64,000 nt of DNA from Gluconobacter cadivus (GTDB taxonomy: Bacteria > Pseudomonadota > Alphaproteobacteria > Acetobacterales > Acetobacteraceae). Where the stretch lies: positions 124,001-188,000 of the forward strand of contig NZ_JABCQI010000006.1 in assembly GCF_015244745.1 (NCBI RefSeq). Direction: 5' to 3'. Under the pieces are notes generated by a model. That model was not told where the DNA came from and ran no database searches. It was given only the letters and a program-made list of their open reading frames with translations. Positions 7,368 through 15,655 of this stretch are shown piece after piece. The first letter of the stretch is position 1. The number at the start of each line of letters is the position of its first letter. The position numbers were made by a program, and so were the translations under genes.

Positions 7368-8552
7368 ATGAGTTCCACAGTTCACCACCTGAACACCGAA
7401 GTCGCGCCGCGTCGGATGGAGCCCGTTCACGCAGCGCCACCACCGCCCGATCAGCATGACATCCTGTCTGATGATCCGGAGCGTCAGGACACCGAAACAA
7501 CGGCCCACGACGACAGCCACGCGACGGAACCCGCACTGTCAGGCCCGGCTTCTTTTCTCACACCCCTCATCTCTCGCTACGAGGCTCTGACGCCGCGCCA
7601 GAAGCTCTATGGCGGTTCGGGCCTCGGGATCTGCGCGGTCCTGCTCGCGGGGATTCTTGCGACCAGTGGCCACCATCATCACCCTGTCTCGGCACCGGGT
7701 CAGGAAGTGGGCATGGACCAGACGGCCGCGCCCGTGGCTCAGGCCCCTGAACCTGCTCCGTCCGCACCGCCGCCCGCAAGCGCCGATCTGGCGGAAATGC
7801 AGACCCTCGGCCATCCTAAGACTGCCGCGGCCCCGCCTGCCTCCGTACCGGCCGCGAAAGCCGCGCCCGCTGCCGTCGTTGCAACACCGCCCGCACCGCC
7901 ACAGTCCGCAGCAGCCCAGACGGATGCGCCTGCGGTTACACCTGCCGCGCCTCCTGCGGATCCCGTGCAGGCGGCTCATACTCTACAGGCCGCGCCCATG
8001 GCGACCCAGCAGCAGATCGACGTGCTTCAGCTCGTCACGGCCGAGGCCCGCGTCATCGAGCGCGAGCGGGGCGAAGTCGAAAAGCTGCGCCAGTCCCTTG
8101 CAGGACAGCGCAAGGCTGAAGAAGACAAGCTGAATGATCTGACACGGCGCATCTCCCTGGTCGAAGCCAGTCACGCCGTGACAGGTGCCGAGAACTCCGG
8201 TGCGGACGAAGCCGCTCAGGCCCATGCCGCTGCCGAAAAGGCCCGTGCCGCTCTAAGCGCTGCCATGAACGGGCCAGCGTCCAAGGCTCCGGCCCTCTCA
8301 TCGTCGAGCGCCCCACCCGCTCCGGCCGCCGTCGCCGCACCGGCTCCAAAGCCTGCCTGGATCCATCATTACCGGATCGTTGCGGCCTCACCGCAGCTCG
8401 CCATGATCGAAGACAGCGCGGCCCCGAGCGGTCAGGACCGTCAGTTCGAGGTGGGTGTTGGCACGGTCATTCCGGGCTACGGCGCGGTCCTGACCATCAG
8501 CCAGCAGGGCGCCACCTGGGTTCTGCACACGGCCCATGGCGACCTGAACTGA
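7368..8552 (+). CDS. traP: TraP/DotF (IcmG)-like inner-membrane protein
   Basis: 394 aa from ATG 7368, chosen because the frame upstream runs into the terminator hairpin. It has a cytosolic N-terminus of about 75 residues, a single membrane segment (L-Y-G-G-S-G-L-G-I-C-A-V-L-L-A), a long Pro/Ala linker, a coiled coil (about 235-290, R-V-I-E-R-E-R-G-E-V-E-K-L) and a compact C-terminal domain beginning W-I-H-H-Y-R-I-V. This bitopic, coiled-coil layout and its place after traO fit TraP/DotF. Sequence families here diverge quickly, so the name rests on order plus architecture. Confidence 0.7.
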   Translation: MSSTVHHLNTEVAPRRMEPVHAAPPPPDQHDILSDDPERQDTETTAHDDSHATEPALSGPASFLTPLISRYEALTPRQKLYGGSGLGICAVLLAGILATSGHHHHPVSAPGQEVGMDQTAAPVAQAPEPAPSAPPPASADLAEMQTLGHPKTAAAPPASVPAAKAAPAAVVATPPAPPQSAAAQTDAPAVTPAAPPADPVQAAHTLQAAPMATQQQIDVLQLVTAEARVIERERGEVEKLRQSLAGQRKAEEDKLNDLTRRISLVEASHAVTGAENSGADEAAQAHAAAEKARAALSAAMNGPASKAPALSSSSAPPAPAAVAAPAPKPAWIHHYRIVAASPQLAMIEDSAAPSGQDRQFEVGVGTVIPGYGAVLTISQQGATWVLHTAHGDLN

Positions 8553-8562
8553 GGAGGCCACC

Positions 8563-9096
8563 ATGGAAGGCCTTGTCAATCTCGTCCACGAAATCGCCGT
8601 TGGCATGGGCTGGCTCCTGCCCACGGCCTGCTATGCGGCGGCCGTGTCCTGCCTGATCTTCAGCCTGATCGGGATCTATCAGTATTACCACCCGACCATT
8701 CAGGCCCTGCAGGACAAGCCCTGGCTGCCCTATCTGTCCCTCGTGCTGTGCGGTGTCTTCGCCTCGTTCAACGTCATCCTCACCAAAAGCACGGCCTCGG
8801 CCGGAACGGACGTGCAGGTCACTCTGGGCGACGCAGCCACCAGCTACAGCACGGCGGACAGCCTGATCACCGGCACCGGCCCCAAAGACGCAATCATGGC
8901 GATCATCAAGGACTTCGCCCTGTTCTTTCAGATGTTCGGGGCCTGGACGTGCTTCTTCGCCGTCCTGACCTGGTTTGCCATCCAGAGAGGCCGCTCGAAC
9001 CGCGAACGCCTTGGCTGCGGCATCCAGTACGTCTTTGGCGTCATGCTCCTCAATCCGGTCAAGGACGCGACCTGGATCCTCTCTTTCTGGCCCTGA
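8563..9096 (+). CDS. traQ: TraQ/IcmC (DotE)-like multi-pass membrane protein
   Basis: 177 aa with about four hydrophobic segments (around residues 13-42, 52-70, 108-132 and 150-172), as in IcmC/DotE. GAGGAG precedes the ATG by a few nt, and it follows traP by 10 nt. It contains W-T-C-F-F-A-V-L-T-W-F-A and a G-C-G-I-Q-Y-V-F-G-V-M-L-L-N-P block typical of the small polytopic subunits of I-type systems. It probably lies in the inner-membrane complex; its biochemical function is unknown even in well-studied systems. Confidence 0.7.
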   Translation: MEGLVNLVHEIAVGMGWLLPTACYAAAVSCLIFSLIGIYQYYHPTIQALQDKPWLPYLSLVLCGVFASFNVILTKSTASAGTDVQVTLGDAATSYSTADSLITGTGPKDAIMAIIKDFALFFQMFGAWTCFFAVLTWFAIQRGRSNRERLGCGIQYVFGVMLLNPVKDATWILSFWP

Positions 9097-9120
9097 AACG
9101 GGCTGACGAAAAAAATACCT

Positions 9121-9175
9121 CTCTGCCGCCTCAGTCGCAGATCACGCGGTCAGATTGATCGGCAGAGGGGATTGT
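9121..9175 (+). promoter_or_regulatory. AGTCGCAG motif within an inverted repeat, ahead of traR
   Basis: CTCTGCCG (9121-9128) and CGGCAGAG (9160-9167) flank TCAGTCGCAGATC (9131-9143). A second hairpin, GAGGG-GATTGT-CCCTC, overlaps the 3' arm. The motif is 66 nt from the traR ATG at 9199. The two hairpins are mutually exclusive. Confidence 0.55.
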
Positions 9176-9198
9176 CCCTCACAACGGAGAACCAACTC

Positions 9199-9630
9199 AT
9201 GACATCCCACACAACCCCGTCTGCTTCCCGCGCTCTCACGAAGATCGGCGCAACCGTCGCGACAGCCACCATGCTGCCGATGGTCATGGCCGGTAACGCT
9301 CTTGCCGCTGCTGGTGGAACGGCGTCGAGCAACGGTCTTGGACAGCAGATCCAGAACATGGCGCAGGAAGGCACGGACACCATCGGTGTCGGGTCTGCCG
9401 CAGCCCTTTACGGTCTGGCCATTGTCGCCCTCGTGACGGGCATCGTGCTGTTCTACAAATCCCAGAAGGAAGAAACCAAGCGTCCCGGCATGGCTGTTGC
9501 AGGCGTCGTCTGCTTTGTTCTGGCCGGTGTGGCTGCGACGGGTCCGAAGTGGATCAACAACTCTGCGAACACGGCCTCCAACGGGAATGCTGAAATCAGC
9601 AATACCGCCAAGAGCTACCAGTTCCAGTAA
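9199..9630 (+). CDS. traR: TraR/IcmD (DotP)-like membrane protein
   Basis: 143 aa from ATG 9199 (CGGAG about 10 nt upstream). It has an N-terminal signal-like hydrophobic stretch ending A-L-A-A-A, then two further membrane segments (A-A-A-L-Y-G-L-A-I-V-A-L-V-T-G-I-V-L-F, and M-A-V-A-G-V-V-C-F-V-L-A-G) separated by a charged loop K-S-Q-K-E-E-T-K-R. Size and topology match IcmD/DotP, which follows IcmC in Legionella and traQ in IncI plasmids. It starts a new transcription unit marked by the AGTCGCAG leader. Confidence 0.7.
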   Translation: MTSHTTPSASRALTKIGATVATATMLPMVMAGNALAAAGGTASSNGLGQQIQNMAQEGTDTIGVGSAAALYGLAIVALVTGIVLFYKSQKEETKRPGMAVAGVVCFVLAGVAATGPKWINNSANTASNGNAEISNTAKSYQFQ

Positions 9631-9636
9631 GCCGAC

Positions 9637-10284
9637 ATGACTTCCGATCCGTTCTTCCTCCAGCCTGGTCTCGACCAGGAGATCCGGCCCGGGAAAGACG
9701 GGTCGAATGGGTCTTTCACCTGCGCGTGCTGCGGCCTGCCGTCGCCCGGTGCAGGTCTCCCCTGGACCGGTCCCTCCTCAGAGGCCGGTTTCCGGGTCTG
9801 CCCGGTGTGTAATCTTCTTCAGGACACGTCGCGGGCAGCCATCGACGCCGAAGCCATGCTCGTCTGGTGGCCCGAAATGTCCCAGGCCCGCCTGATGTTC
9901 CTCGCCCGGACCGCCCATCAGACGCTCCGCCTGATGGCCCGCCAGCAGGGTCAGTCTGACCGCCAGTTCTGGGAAACCATCCTCAAGGCTATCCCGGACC
10001 CGTTGCTCGGCACGCAGTTTTCCCCCTCTTTCCGCACACCCATGACGCTCCTGCGTCTGCTCGAAAGTCGGCGCGCGGAAGCCGAGCACCGGCTGCAATC
10101 GGGCTCCATCCGTCAGGTCACAACGGCCATGCGCCTGTGTGGCAGCGCCGATGAAGCCGTCCGACGCAATCTCGATCTGCTCCGCGCAGGCCTTCGTATT
10201 CTGCCGACCGGCAGACTGCTCGACGCTGGCGCTGACGTTTATCCGGCCTTCCTCGACAAGGCCCTTGCTCTTACCCCATCCTGA
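9637..10284 (+). CDS. IcmJ/DotN (TraT)-like zinc-binding protein
   Basis: 215 aa, cytosolic. Two CxxC pairs (C-A-C-C at about 29-32 and C-P-V-C at about 55-58) form a probable zinc site like the one in DotN/IcmJ, a component of the DotL coupling complex. An invariant-looking W-W-P-E-M-S-Q-A-R-L block follows. It starts 7 nt after traR and lies directly before the IcmB-like ATPase, the usual icmJ-icmB order. The name is supported by zinc motif, length and synteny. Confidence 0.82.
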   Translation: MTSDPFFLQPGLDQEIRPGKDGSNGSFTCACCGLPSPGAGLPWTGPSSEAGFRVCPVCNLLQDTSRAAIDAEAMLVWWPEMSQARLMFLARTAHQTLRLMARQQGQSDRQFWETILKAIPDPLLGTQFSPSFRTPMTLLRLLESRRAEAEHRLQSGSIRQVTTAMRLCGSADEAVRRNLDLLRAGLRILPTGRLLDAGADVYPAFLDKALALTPS

Positions 10285-10297
10285 CGCGGAGTTTCCA

Positions 10298-13200
10298 ATG
10301 TCTGGCTTTTTGACCGAGTTGCTTGCCAGCGCGAGCCTCTTCCTTCGTCAGCCCCTCGAATCCTTTTGCGACGTCGAGACCAATCACACAGATGCCGTAC
10401 ATCACGACCGGCTCGTGACGCTGCGGGGCGAGTACGTCTCTGTCCTGCGCGTGAACGGTCTGCGCACCATGTGCTCGCGTGCGGACGTGGAGGCCATCGC
10501 CGAGCAACAGCGCATCGAGCTGCAAGGCCTTCTCGAAGGCACTGGCCATGCGATCGAAGGCTGGTACATCTCCGATCCCGATCAGGCCCGCGTGGCCGTC
10601 GATCTGCTCGCGCTCAACGGATGCGAGCAGATTTCACGCATGATGAACGCCGACTTCCACGACATCATCAATGAGCGCCGCCTGCGGTGGCCTCAGGTGA
10701 TGCGGTGGGAAGATGCCTGCTACATTCTGTGGACCCGACCGGCCGTTCTGACGCGTGAAGAAAAGAAGCAGGTGGCGGCGGAGCGGAAAGAGCAGGTCAA
10801 GGCGTGGCCAAAAGCGGGGAGCGGCCAGCGCTTTACCCTGCGCTCCGAACTGATGGCCGGTCGTCACGACGCCTTTGTCGCGCGCGTGCAGGACAGCATG
10901 TCCAATCTCGGTATTTCCACGACGCTTCTGCGCGCCGATGAATCCATCACGCTGGCGCGTGAGACGCTCTATCGCGAGACGGCCGGAAGCGGCTGGAAGC
11001 CGACGCTAGTAGGCGATCGTGTCATGGCGCGGCTCCCGGATGACGAAAAACAGAGCAAAAAGACTGAAAATCTGCTCTGGCCGTCCCTGCGCGACCAGAT
11101 CTTTAATGCCGACGCCGAAAATCAGGGCGGTCAGCTCGTGACGGTCGGCGACTACACCTATGCGCCCGTGGACATGCTTCTCGGTCCCGAGGATCCGCGC
11201 CCGTTCTCCGAACTGCTCAACACTCTGGGCCGCAAGCGCCTACCCTGGCGGAGTTCCATCATCCTTGAAGGCGGTGGCAAGGCCGCGTTCGCGATCAAGG
11301 AAACGGGGGCCACGATGCTTGGCATGTTTCCGGGCAACAAGGACATCACGCGGGCGTTTCAGGCGATCAAAACCAAGCGCGAGAAGGAAAACCATAATTC
11401 CGTCCGGATGCGGATGACCGCCAGCACCTGGGCTCCGGTCGGCGAAGACAAGCTGCTGCGTCGCCGTGCGGCCGATCTGTCCCAGGGCATTGAAAGCTGG
11501 GGCGGCTGCAAAACGACCCGGGTACCGGGCGATCCGCTTGAGGCCGCCATGGGATCGGTGCCCGTGCTCTCTCTGGGCTCTACGGCCACCCCGTCTCTTG
11601 CGCCTCTGGGGGATGCCATGGGCATGATGCCGTGGATGCGAAGCGCCTCCCCCTTCCCGCAAGGCTCCATCCTTTTTCGCAAGCCCGATGGCGGGATCTG
11701 GCCGTTCGATCCGACTGGCGGTGGTGTGCGCGAACATATCGCGGATATTATCGTAGCCCCCCCAGGCAGCGGTAAGACCGTGCTCGGAAACACCATTCTT
11801 CTCGGCCTGCTCCTGAGTTCTGCCGCTATGGGCAATAATGGCGTCAAGCTGCCGCTGCTGGCGAAGCTGGACATCGGCCATGCGTCTCTCGGCTTCATCG
11901 AAATGGTCCGCAACGCGCTCGGGCCAGATCGTGCCCATGAGGCCATCTTCGTGGAAATGCAGATGGCTCCGGGGTTTGAGGTCAATATCTTCGACCTTCA
12001 GGTCGGCCTCGAATACCCGCTGCCGCTCGAAGAGGTCGCGATCGACAATTTCGTGTCGCTGCTGGCCACACCGCTCGATGGCATCCCGTTCGAGGGGATG
12101 GACCAGCTCGTCGGCGATGTGATCCCGGAGGCCTACCGTCAATGCACGGGCTTTGCGGGCGGCAATCCGAAGCACTACCGCGAAGGAATCGAGCCCAGTG
12201 TGGATGAGGCCATCCACCGCCTCGGCCTCCAGCTCCCGCACCACGCTGCGGCCGAAGGCGATCTCGACAGCGCGGATCCGACCTGGTGGCGGGACGTGGT
12301 GACGGCTCTGATCGCTGCGGGCGAGCATCGTCTGGCAGGGATGGCCCAACGTCACGCGGTTCCGATTCTTCAGGATCTGATTACAGCGGCCCGCGCGCCG
12401 GAGATCTTCAATCGCTATTCCAAGATCATCCTGCCGACGCACGAGACGCTCATTGATGCGTTCGAGCGCTATATCATGGCGGCGATCAAGAAATATCCGA
12501 CGCTCTCAGAGCCGACCCAGCTTGATCTCGGTGATGCCCGGATCATCGTGCTGGATCTGGCCCGTGTCGCGCCACAGGGTTCAGAGAGTGCAAACCGGCA
12601 GACGGCCCTGATGTATATGCTCGGCCGTTACCTGATCGGCCGTAACTTCTTCCTGCACCCGGAATATGCGGATCTGCCGGTCATGCCGGACGATGTGCGG
12701 GAGTATCACCGCAGCCGCTTCACCGAGATGAAAGAGACGATCAAGCGCCTCGATTTCGAAGAGTGGCATCGTCCCAAGGAGGCTCCGCAGGTCGATAAGC
12801 AGGCGATCCGCGACGTTCGTGAAGGCCGTAAGCACAACGTCCAGCTTTCGTTCATCAGCCAGCGCAGCGGCGATTTCAGCGCCGATCTCGTCGGCCAGTC
12901 CACGGCCCGCTGGATCCTGAAATGCGGCGACGAGCGCGAGGCCAACGAGATGATCGAGAACTTCAAGCTCACACCTGCCAGCGCCTATGTAGTGCGCAAC
13001 CGCCTGCCCGGTCCAGGCCGCAACGGTGCGCCGTTCTTCGTGGTGATGAACGCGGCCGAGGGCAAATACGAGCAGCTTCTGGTCAATGTGCTCGGCCCCA
13101 TCGAACTCTGGGCCTTCTCCAGCACGCCGAACGATACCGCATTGCGGTCGCGTCTCTTCGCCCGGATGCCCTCAAGCCGCGCCTTGCGGTGCCTTGCCAT

Positions 13201-13402
13201 CGTGTTTCCAGGCGGGAGTGCGGAAAAGGAACTGGCACGCCGCAAGGCTCTGGCGATGAAAAGCTCGTTTCTTCAGGACGAACAGGCCCAACAGGGGGTC
13301 ATGGACGCTTTGGTCGAGGAAATTCTCTCAGGTCAGGGCATTGCAGGCGGCTTGTACGAACGCCTGGAAGCCATGGACGAGCAACAACGGGCGGCGGCCT
13401 AG
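10298..13402 (+). CDS. traU: TraU/IcmB (DotO) VirB4-type ATPase
   Basis: 1034 aa from ATG 10298 (GGAG 9 nt upstream); longer in-frame starts would overlap the preceding gene. The Walker A motif A-P-P-G-S-G-K-T lies at about residues 486-494, and a Walker B-like stretch (I-I-V-L-D-L-A-R-V) at about 750. A late Q-R-S-G-D-F motif follows. DotO is the large cytosolic ATPase at the base of I-type T4SSs, needed for assembly and transport. Length is close to Legionella DotO (1009 aa). A strong terminator follows. Confidence 0.93.
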   Translation: MSGFLTELLASASLFLRQPLESFCDVETNHTDAVHHDRLVTLRGEYVSVLRVNGLRTMCSRADVEAIAEQQRIELQGLLEGTGHAIEGWYISDPDQARVAVDLLALNGCEQISRMMNADFHDIINERRLRWPQVMRWEDACYILWTRPAVLTREEKKQVAAERKEQVKAWPKAGSGQRFTLRSELMAGRHDAFVARVQDSMSNLGISTTLLRADESITLARETLYRETAGSGWKPTLVGDRVMARLPDDEKQSKKTENLLWPSLRDQIFNADAENQGGQLVTVGDYTYAPVDMLLGPEDPRPFSELLNTLGRKRLPWRSSIILEGGGKAAFAIKETGATMLGMFPGNKDITRAFQAIKTKREKENHNSVRMRMTASTWAPVGEDKLLRRRAADLSQGIESWGGCKTTRVPGDPLEAAMGSVPVLSLGSTATPSLAPLGDAMGMMPWMRSASPFPQGSILFRKPDGGIWPFDPTGGGVREHIADIIVAPPGSGKTVLGNTILLGLLLSSAAMGNNGVKLPLLAKLDIGHASLGFIEMVRNALGPDRAHEAIFVEMQMAPGFEVNIFDLQVGLEYPLPLEEVAIDNFVSLLATPLDGIPFEGMDQLVGDVIPEAYRQCTGFAGGNPKHYREGIEPSVDEAIHRLGLQLPHHAAAEGDLDSADPTWWRDVVTALIAAGEHRLAGMAQRHAVPILQDLITAARAPEIFNRYSKIILPTHETLIDAFERYIMAAIKKYPTLSEPTQLDLGDARIIVLDLARVAPQGSESANRQTALMYMLGRYLIGRNFFLHPEYADLPVMPDDVREYHRSRFTEMKETIKRLDFEEWHRPKEAPQVDKQAIRDVREGRKHNVQLSFISQRSGDFSADLVGQSTARWILKCGDEREANEMIENFKLTPASAYVVRNRLPGPGRNGAPFFVVMNAAEGKYEQLLVNVLGPIELWAFSSTPNDTALRSRLFARMPSSRALRCLAIVFPGGSAEKELARRKALAMKSSFLQDEQAQQGVMDALVEEILSGQGIAGGLYERLEAMDEQQRAAA

Positions 13403-13423
13403 GACACACCACCGACAAAAGAA

Positions 13424-13447
13424 GGGGGCAAGAGCCCCCCTGTTTTC
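13424..13447 (+). terminator. Intrinsic terminator after traU
   Basis: GGGGGC-AAGA-GCCCCC with CTGTTTT after it. It closes the plus-strand traR-traU unit and overlaps the end of the convergent toxin gene. Confidence 0.8.
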
Positions 13448-13733
13448 ACAATCGGATTTTTGCAGTTTCATAAACTGCACTTTTGTCGCGCTTGCCGACA
13501 GCGATCAAAAGCACACTGATCTCCTGATCATGCACCTGATAAACGCCCCGGATGCCATCATCACGCAGTTTGATTTTATAACAGTTCGGCAAACCGCGTA
13601 GCTTGTTCTTTGGAACATGGGGGTTGTGCAGGATCTTGCGAAGTTTTTTTAAAAACCGTTCTGCAACGCTATAATCCAGAGCGTACAGTTCATCCCTTAC
13701 GACTTCCGGGATGTCCAGAGAGTAGATCGTCAA
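13446..13733 (-). CDS. RelE/ParE-superfamily toxin
   Basis: 95 aa with the RelE-fold pattern: an N-terminal helix (D-E-L-Y-A-L-D-Y-S-V-A-E-R-F-L-K-K-L), central strands L-R-G-L-P-N-C-Y-K-I-K-L-R-D-D-G-I-R-G-V-Y-Q-V and V-L-L-I-A-V-G-K-R-D-K, and a short tail. RelE-like toxins usually cut mRNA on the ribosome; ParE-like ones act on gyrase, and which applies here cannot be told. The start is TTG at 13733, overlapping the antitoxin gene by 44 nt. The gene lies between the two big tra blocks on the opposite strand. Confidence 0.82.
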   Translation of the reverse strand: MTIYSLDIPEVVRDELYALDYSVAERFLKKLRKILHNPHVPKNKLRGLPNCYKIKLRDDGIRGVYQVHDQEISVLLIAVGKRDKSAVYETAKIRL

Positions 13734-13986
13734 GGCTCACGTTCCTCATAATTTCCCCCGGGTTCTTCAGGCGTTTCTTGACCAGATCAAGAAGAACGGC
13801 GTCATCGTCGCTCACGACTTCTTTGCGGATCGGCAGACGGTTGTTTCTGACGACATATTCAAGAACGTCCCGAAACAGGTCAGCAGGCGTCGTTCCGAGT
13901 TCCTTGACCTTCCTGAAGGACTCTTCTTTGAAATCGGCTTCGAGCCGCATTCCGAAATGGGCTGTGTTTGCAGTGATCTGGGGCAT
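13690..13986 (-). CDS. RelB/DinJ-like antitoxin
   Basis: 98 aa. It begins with the ribbon-helix-helix-like pattern of RelB antitoxins (F-G-M-R-L-E-A-D-F-K-E-E-S-F-R-K-V-K-E-L-G-T-T-P-A-D-L-F-R in pieces), followed by R-N-N-R-L-P-I and an acidic C-terminal toxin-binding tail. It is upstream of and overlapping the toxin gene, as expected for a pair that represses its own promoter. AACATATGTT, a 10-bp palindrome near 14069-14081, lies upstream and could be part of an operator. Confidence 0.8.
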   Translation of the reverse strand: MPQITANTAHFGMRLEADFKEESFRKVKELGTTPADLFRDVLEYVVRNNRLPIRKEVVSDDDAVLLDLVKKRLKNPGEIMRNVSLDDLLSGHPGSRKG

Positions 13987-14164
13987 CGTGTCAGGATCTC
14001 TCTTTACTCTGCGGCACTCACTGGCACTCGCGTATCTTCTCTATCGGACCGACTTACTAGAAATGTTTGTCAAACATATGTTCAACAAAAGCAACACAAA
14101 AAAAACGGGGTAAACAAGACTCATCCCTGAATGGCGATGAACCGCCGTAAGGTTTTTTTCTGAA

Positions 14165-14211
14165 AGTCGCAGATAGGCTCGCGATGATCCTTCCAACATC
14201 TGGAGGGATCC
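14165..14211 (+). promoter_or_regulatory. AGTCGCAG motif and RBS-sequestering hairpin ahead of traH
   Basis: AAGTCGCAGATAGG (AGTC at 14165) follows a T7 run. GATCCTTCCA (14186-14195), loop ACATC, TGGAGGGATC (14201-14210) form a 10-bp stem with one G-T pair. The 3' arm holds the Shine-Dalgarno GGAGG and ends one base before the traH ATG at 14212. Confidence 0.68.
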
Positions 14212-14664
14212 ATGCGACACCACTACCTTCTGACACCCGTTCTTCTGCTGGCCCTCTCGGCCTGCGCCACCAAGCCGCCCGAGCCTGTCGCGACAACAGG
14301 CATGGCCAATCCCGAGCTTGCGCTGCAACGCGCCATCGCCACGACCGACGCGGATCTGGCCCAGCTCGGCACATTGCGCCCTACCCCGCCGCCCATGACA
14401 CCGGACCCCGGCCTTCCGGCTGACCTCAAGCGACAGGTCTGGTTTGTCTGGCAAGGCCCGCTTGAGCCTGCCGTGCGGAAACTCGGCAAGGACATCGGCT
14501 ACAGCGTGACCGCGTTTGGCACGCATCGGAAGGTGATTGTCCAGATCAATGCCGTAGCCCCCGTGATTGACCACCTGCGCACGCTCGGCGAGCAGGCGGG
14601 AGATCAGGCCACCGTCTCTGTCGATCCCCTCTCCCACGCAATCTCGGTGACGTACCATGGCTGA
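14212..14664 (+). CDS. traH: TraH/DotD outer-membrane lipoprotein
   Basis: 150 aa with a lipoprotein signal (lipobox L-S-A-C, lipidated Cys18). The C-terminal half (V-W-F-V-W-Q-G-P-L-E-P-A-V-R-K-L to S-V-T-Y-H-G) follows the DotD fold, with a TonB-secretin N0-like domain. DotD anchors DotH and DotC in the outer-membrane ring. It is first gene of the traH-I-J-K operon and overlaps traI by 8 nt. Length and order match IncI traH. Confidence 0.88.
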   Translation: MRHHYLLTPVLLLALSACATKPPEPVATTGMANPELALQRAIATTDADLAQLGTLRPTPPPMTPDPGLPADLKRQVWFVWQGPLEPAVRKLGKDIGYSVTAFGTHRKVIVQINAVAPVIDHLRTLGEQAGDQATVSVDPLSHAISVTYHG

Positions 14665-15655
14665 TCGCGCCCTGCTCTGCGGCCTCGCAACGGCTGCCTT
14701 CCTCGCATTTCCCGCCCTCGCAGGTGCGGCCGACAACGGCACCATCATGCCGTCCACAAGCACTCTTCCTCCGCCAGCCCGGAGCGGAACGCTCGTCTCC
14801 ATGCCCAACCCGCCTGAACCAGGCGCGGATCAGGTCAACGCCAATGATGAGGCCCTGGGCAATCCGGCCAACACCCCGGTCACGGGCGCGCTTCAGCTCG
14901 ACCGCATCACAGGCGGCGAGGCCCCGCCGTCTCTTGAAGCCTTGCAGGACGCGCGGCCGAACGATGAAGCAGGCGATGACCTCAAGCCGGGCCGACGCGA
15001 GCAGATCCGGCAGGCTGCACTGACCTACGGCGCACAGGGCGGACAGGCCGCGCGGTCTTTCGCCATCAACGAAATGCTACGCCACAACGAGCCCATCCTC
15101 GACACGACGTTCGATTTCCGCCCCTTCGTCCTGCCGGTCGGTGATGGCCAGACGCTGATGCAGCCCCCTATCGTCAGTCAGGCGCAGATGGCCTTCGCTC
15201 TGAACGACACCGGCACCATCGCCCATGAAAGCCGCTGTGTCTTCGAGATTACCCGTGAGGCACAGCTCACCTCTGCCGCTCCGAACTGGCGCACCTATCT
15301 GGTCCGCTCCTGGAACAGGCCGCGTCATCCGGCCTCATCTGCTTTGCCACACACCGACAAGGAAGTGCGGCACTGGAACGACTGGGTGGCCGAAGGCTGG
15401 GCCTCCGGAGAAAAGGTAGCGGATGAGATCTACCTGGCCGATCTCTCGCGCCTTCAGCGCGACATCACCGGCATGGCCCGCTACCGCGTCCTTCTGCGGG
15501 CCGGTCGTGTCGAAGAGCCGCGCGTGGTGTTCGAGAACCGACAGGCCGTGGGCGGCGGGGACAGTCTGCATCTTGGCGACCGCGTGATCCGCATCACCGG
15601 GCAGCCTGGTCTTCAGGCCCGCAGCCGCGTTGCCTATCCGGAGGACTGCCGATGA
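14657..15655 (+). CDS. traI: TraI/DotC outer-membrane complex protein
   Basis: 332 aa with an N-terminal signal peptide (about residues 1-24). A lipobox Cys is absent (cleavage region A-L-A-G-A-A-D-N), unlike Legionella DotC, which is a lipoprotein. The mature protein has the DotC features R-E-Q-I-R-Q-A-A-L-T-Y-G-A-Q-G-G, P-I-L-D-T-T-F-D-F-R-P-F, and a late N-D-W-V-A-E-G-W-A-S-G block. It lies between DotD and DotB and overlaps traJ by 4 nt. Confidence 0.88.
   Translation: MADRALLCGLATAAFLAFPALAGAADNGTIMPSTSTLPPPARSGTLVSMPNPPEPGADQVNANDEALGNPANTPVTGALQLDRITGGEAPPSLEALQDARPNDEAGDDLKPGRREQIRQAALTYGAQGGQAARSFAINEMLRHNEPILDTTFDFRPFVLPVGDGQTLMQPPIVSQAQMAFALNDTGTIAHESRCVFEITREAQLTSAAPNWRTYLVRSWNRPRHPASSALPHTDKEVRHWNDWVAEGWASGEKVADEIYLADLSRLQRDITGMARYRVLLRAGRVEEPRVVFENRQAVGGGDSLHLGDRVIRITGQPGLQARSRVAYPEDCR

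Noticed and set aside
11240-12442. 400-codon antisense frame inside the IcmB-like ATPase gene
   Set aside because: It is a shadow in high-GC DNA; the sense strand has a complete ATPase with motifs.
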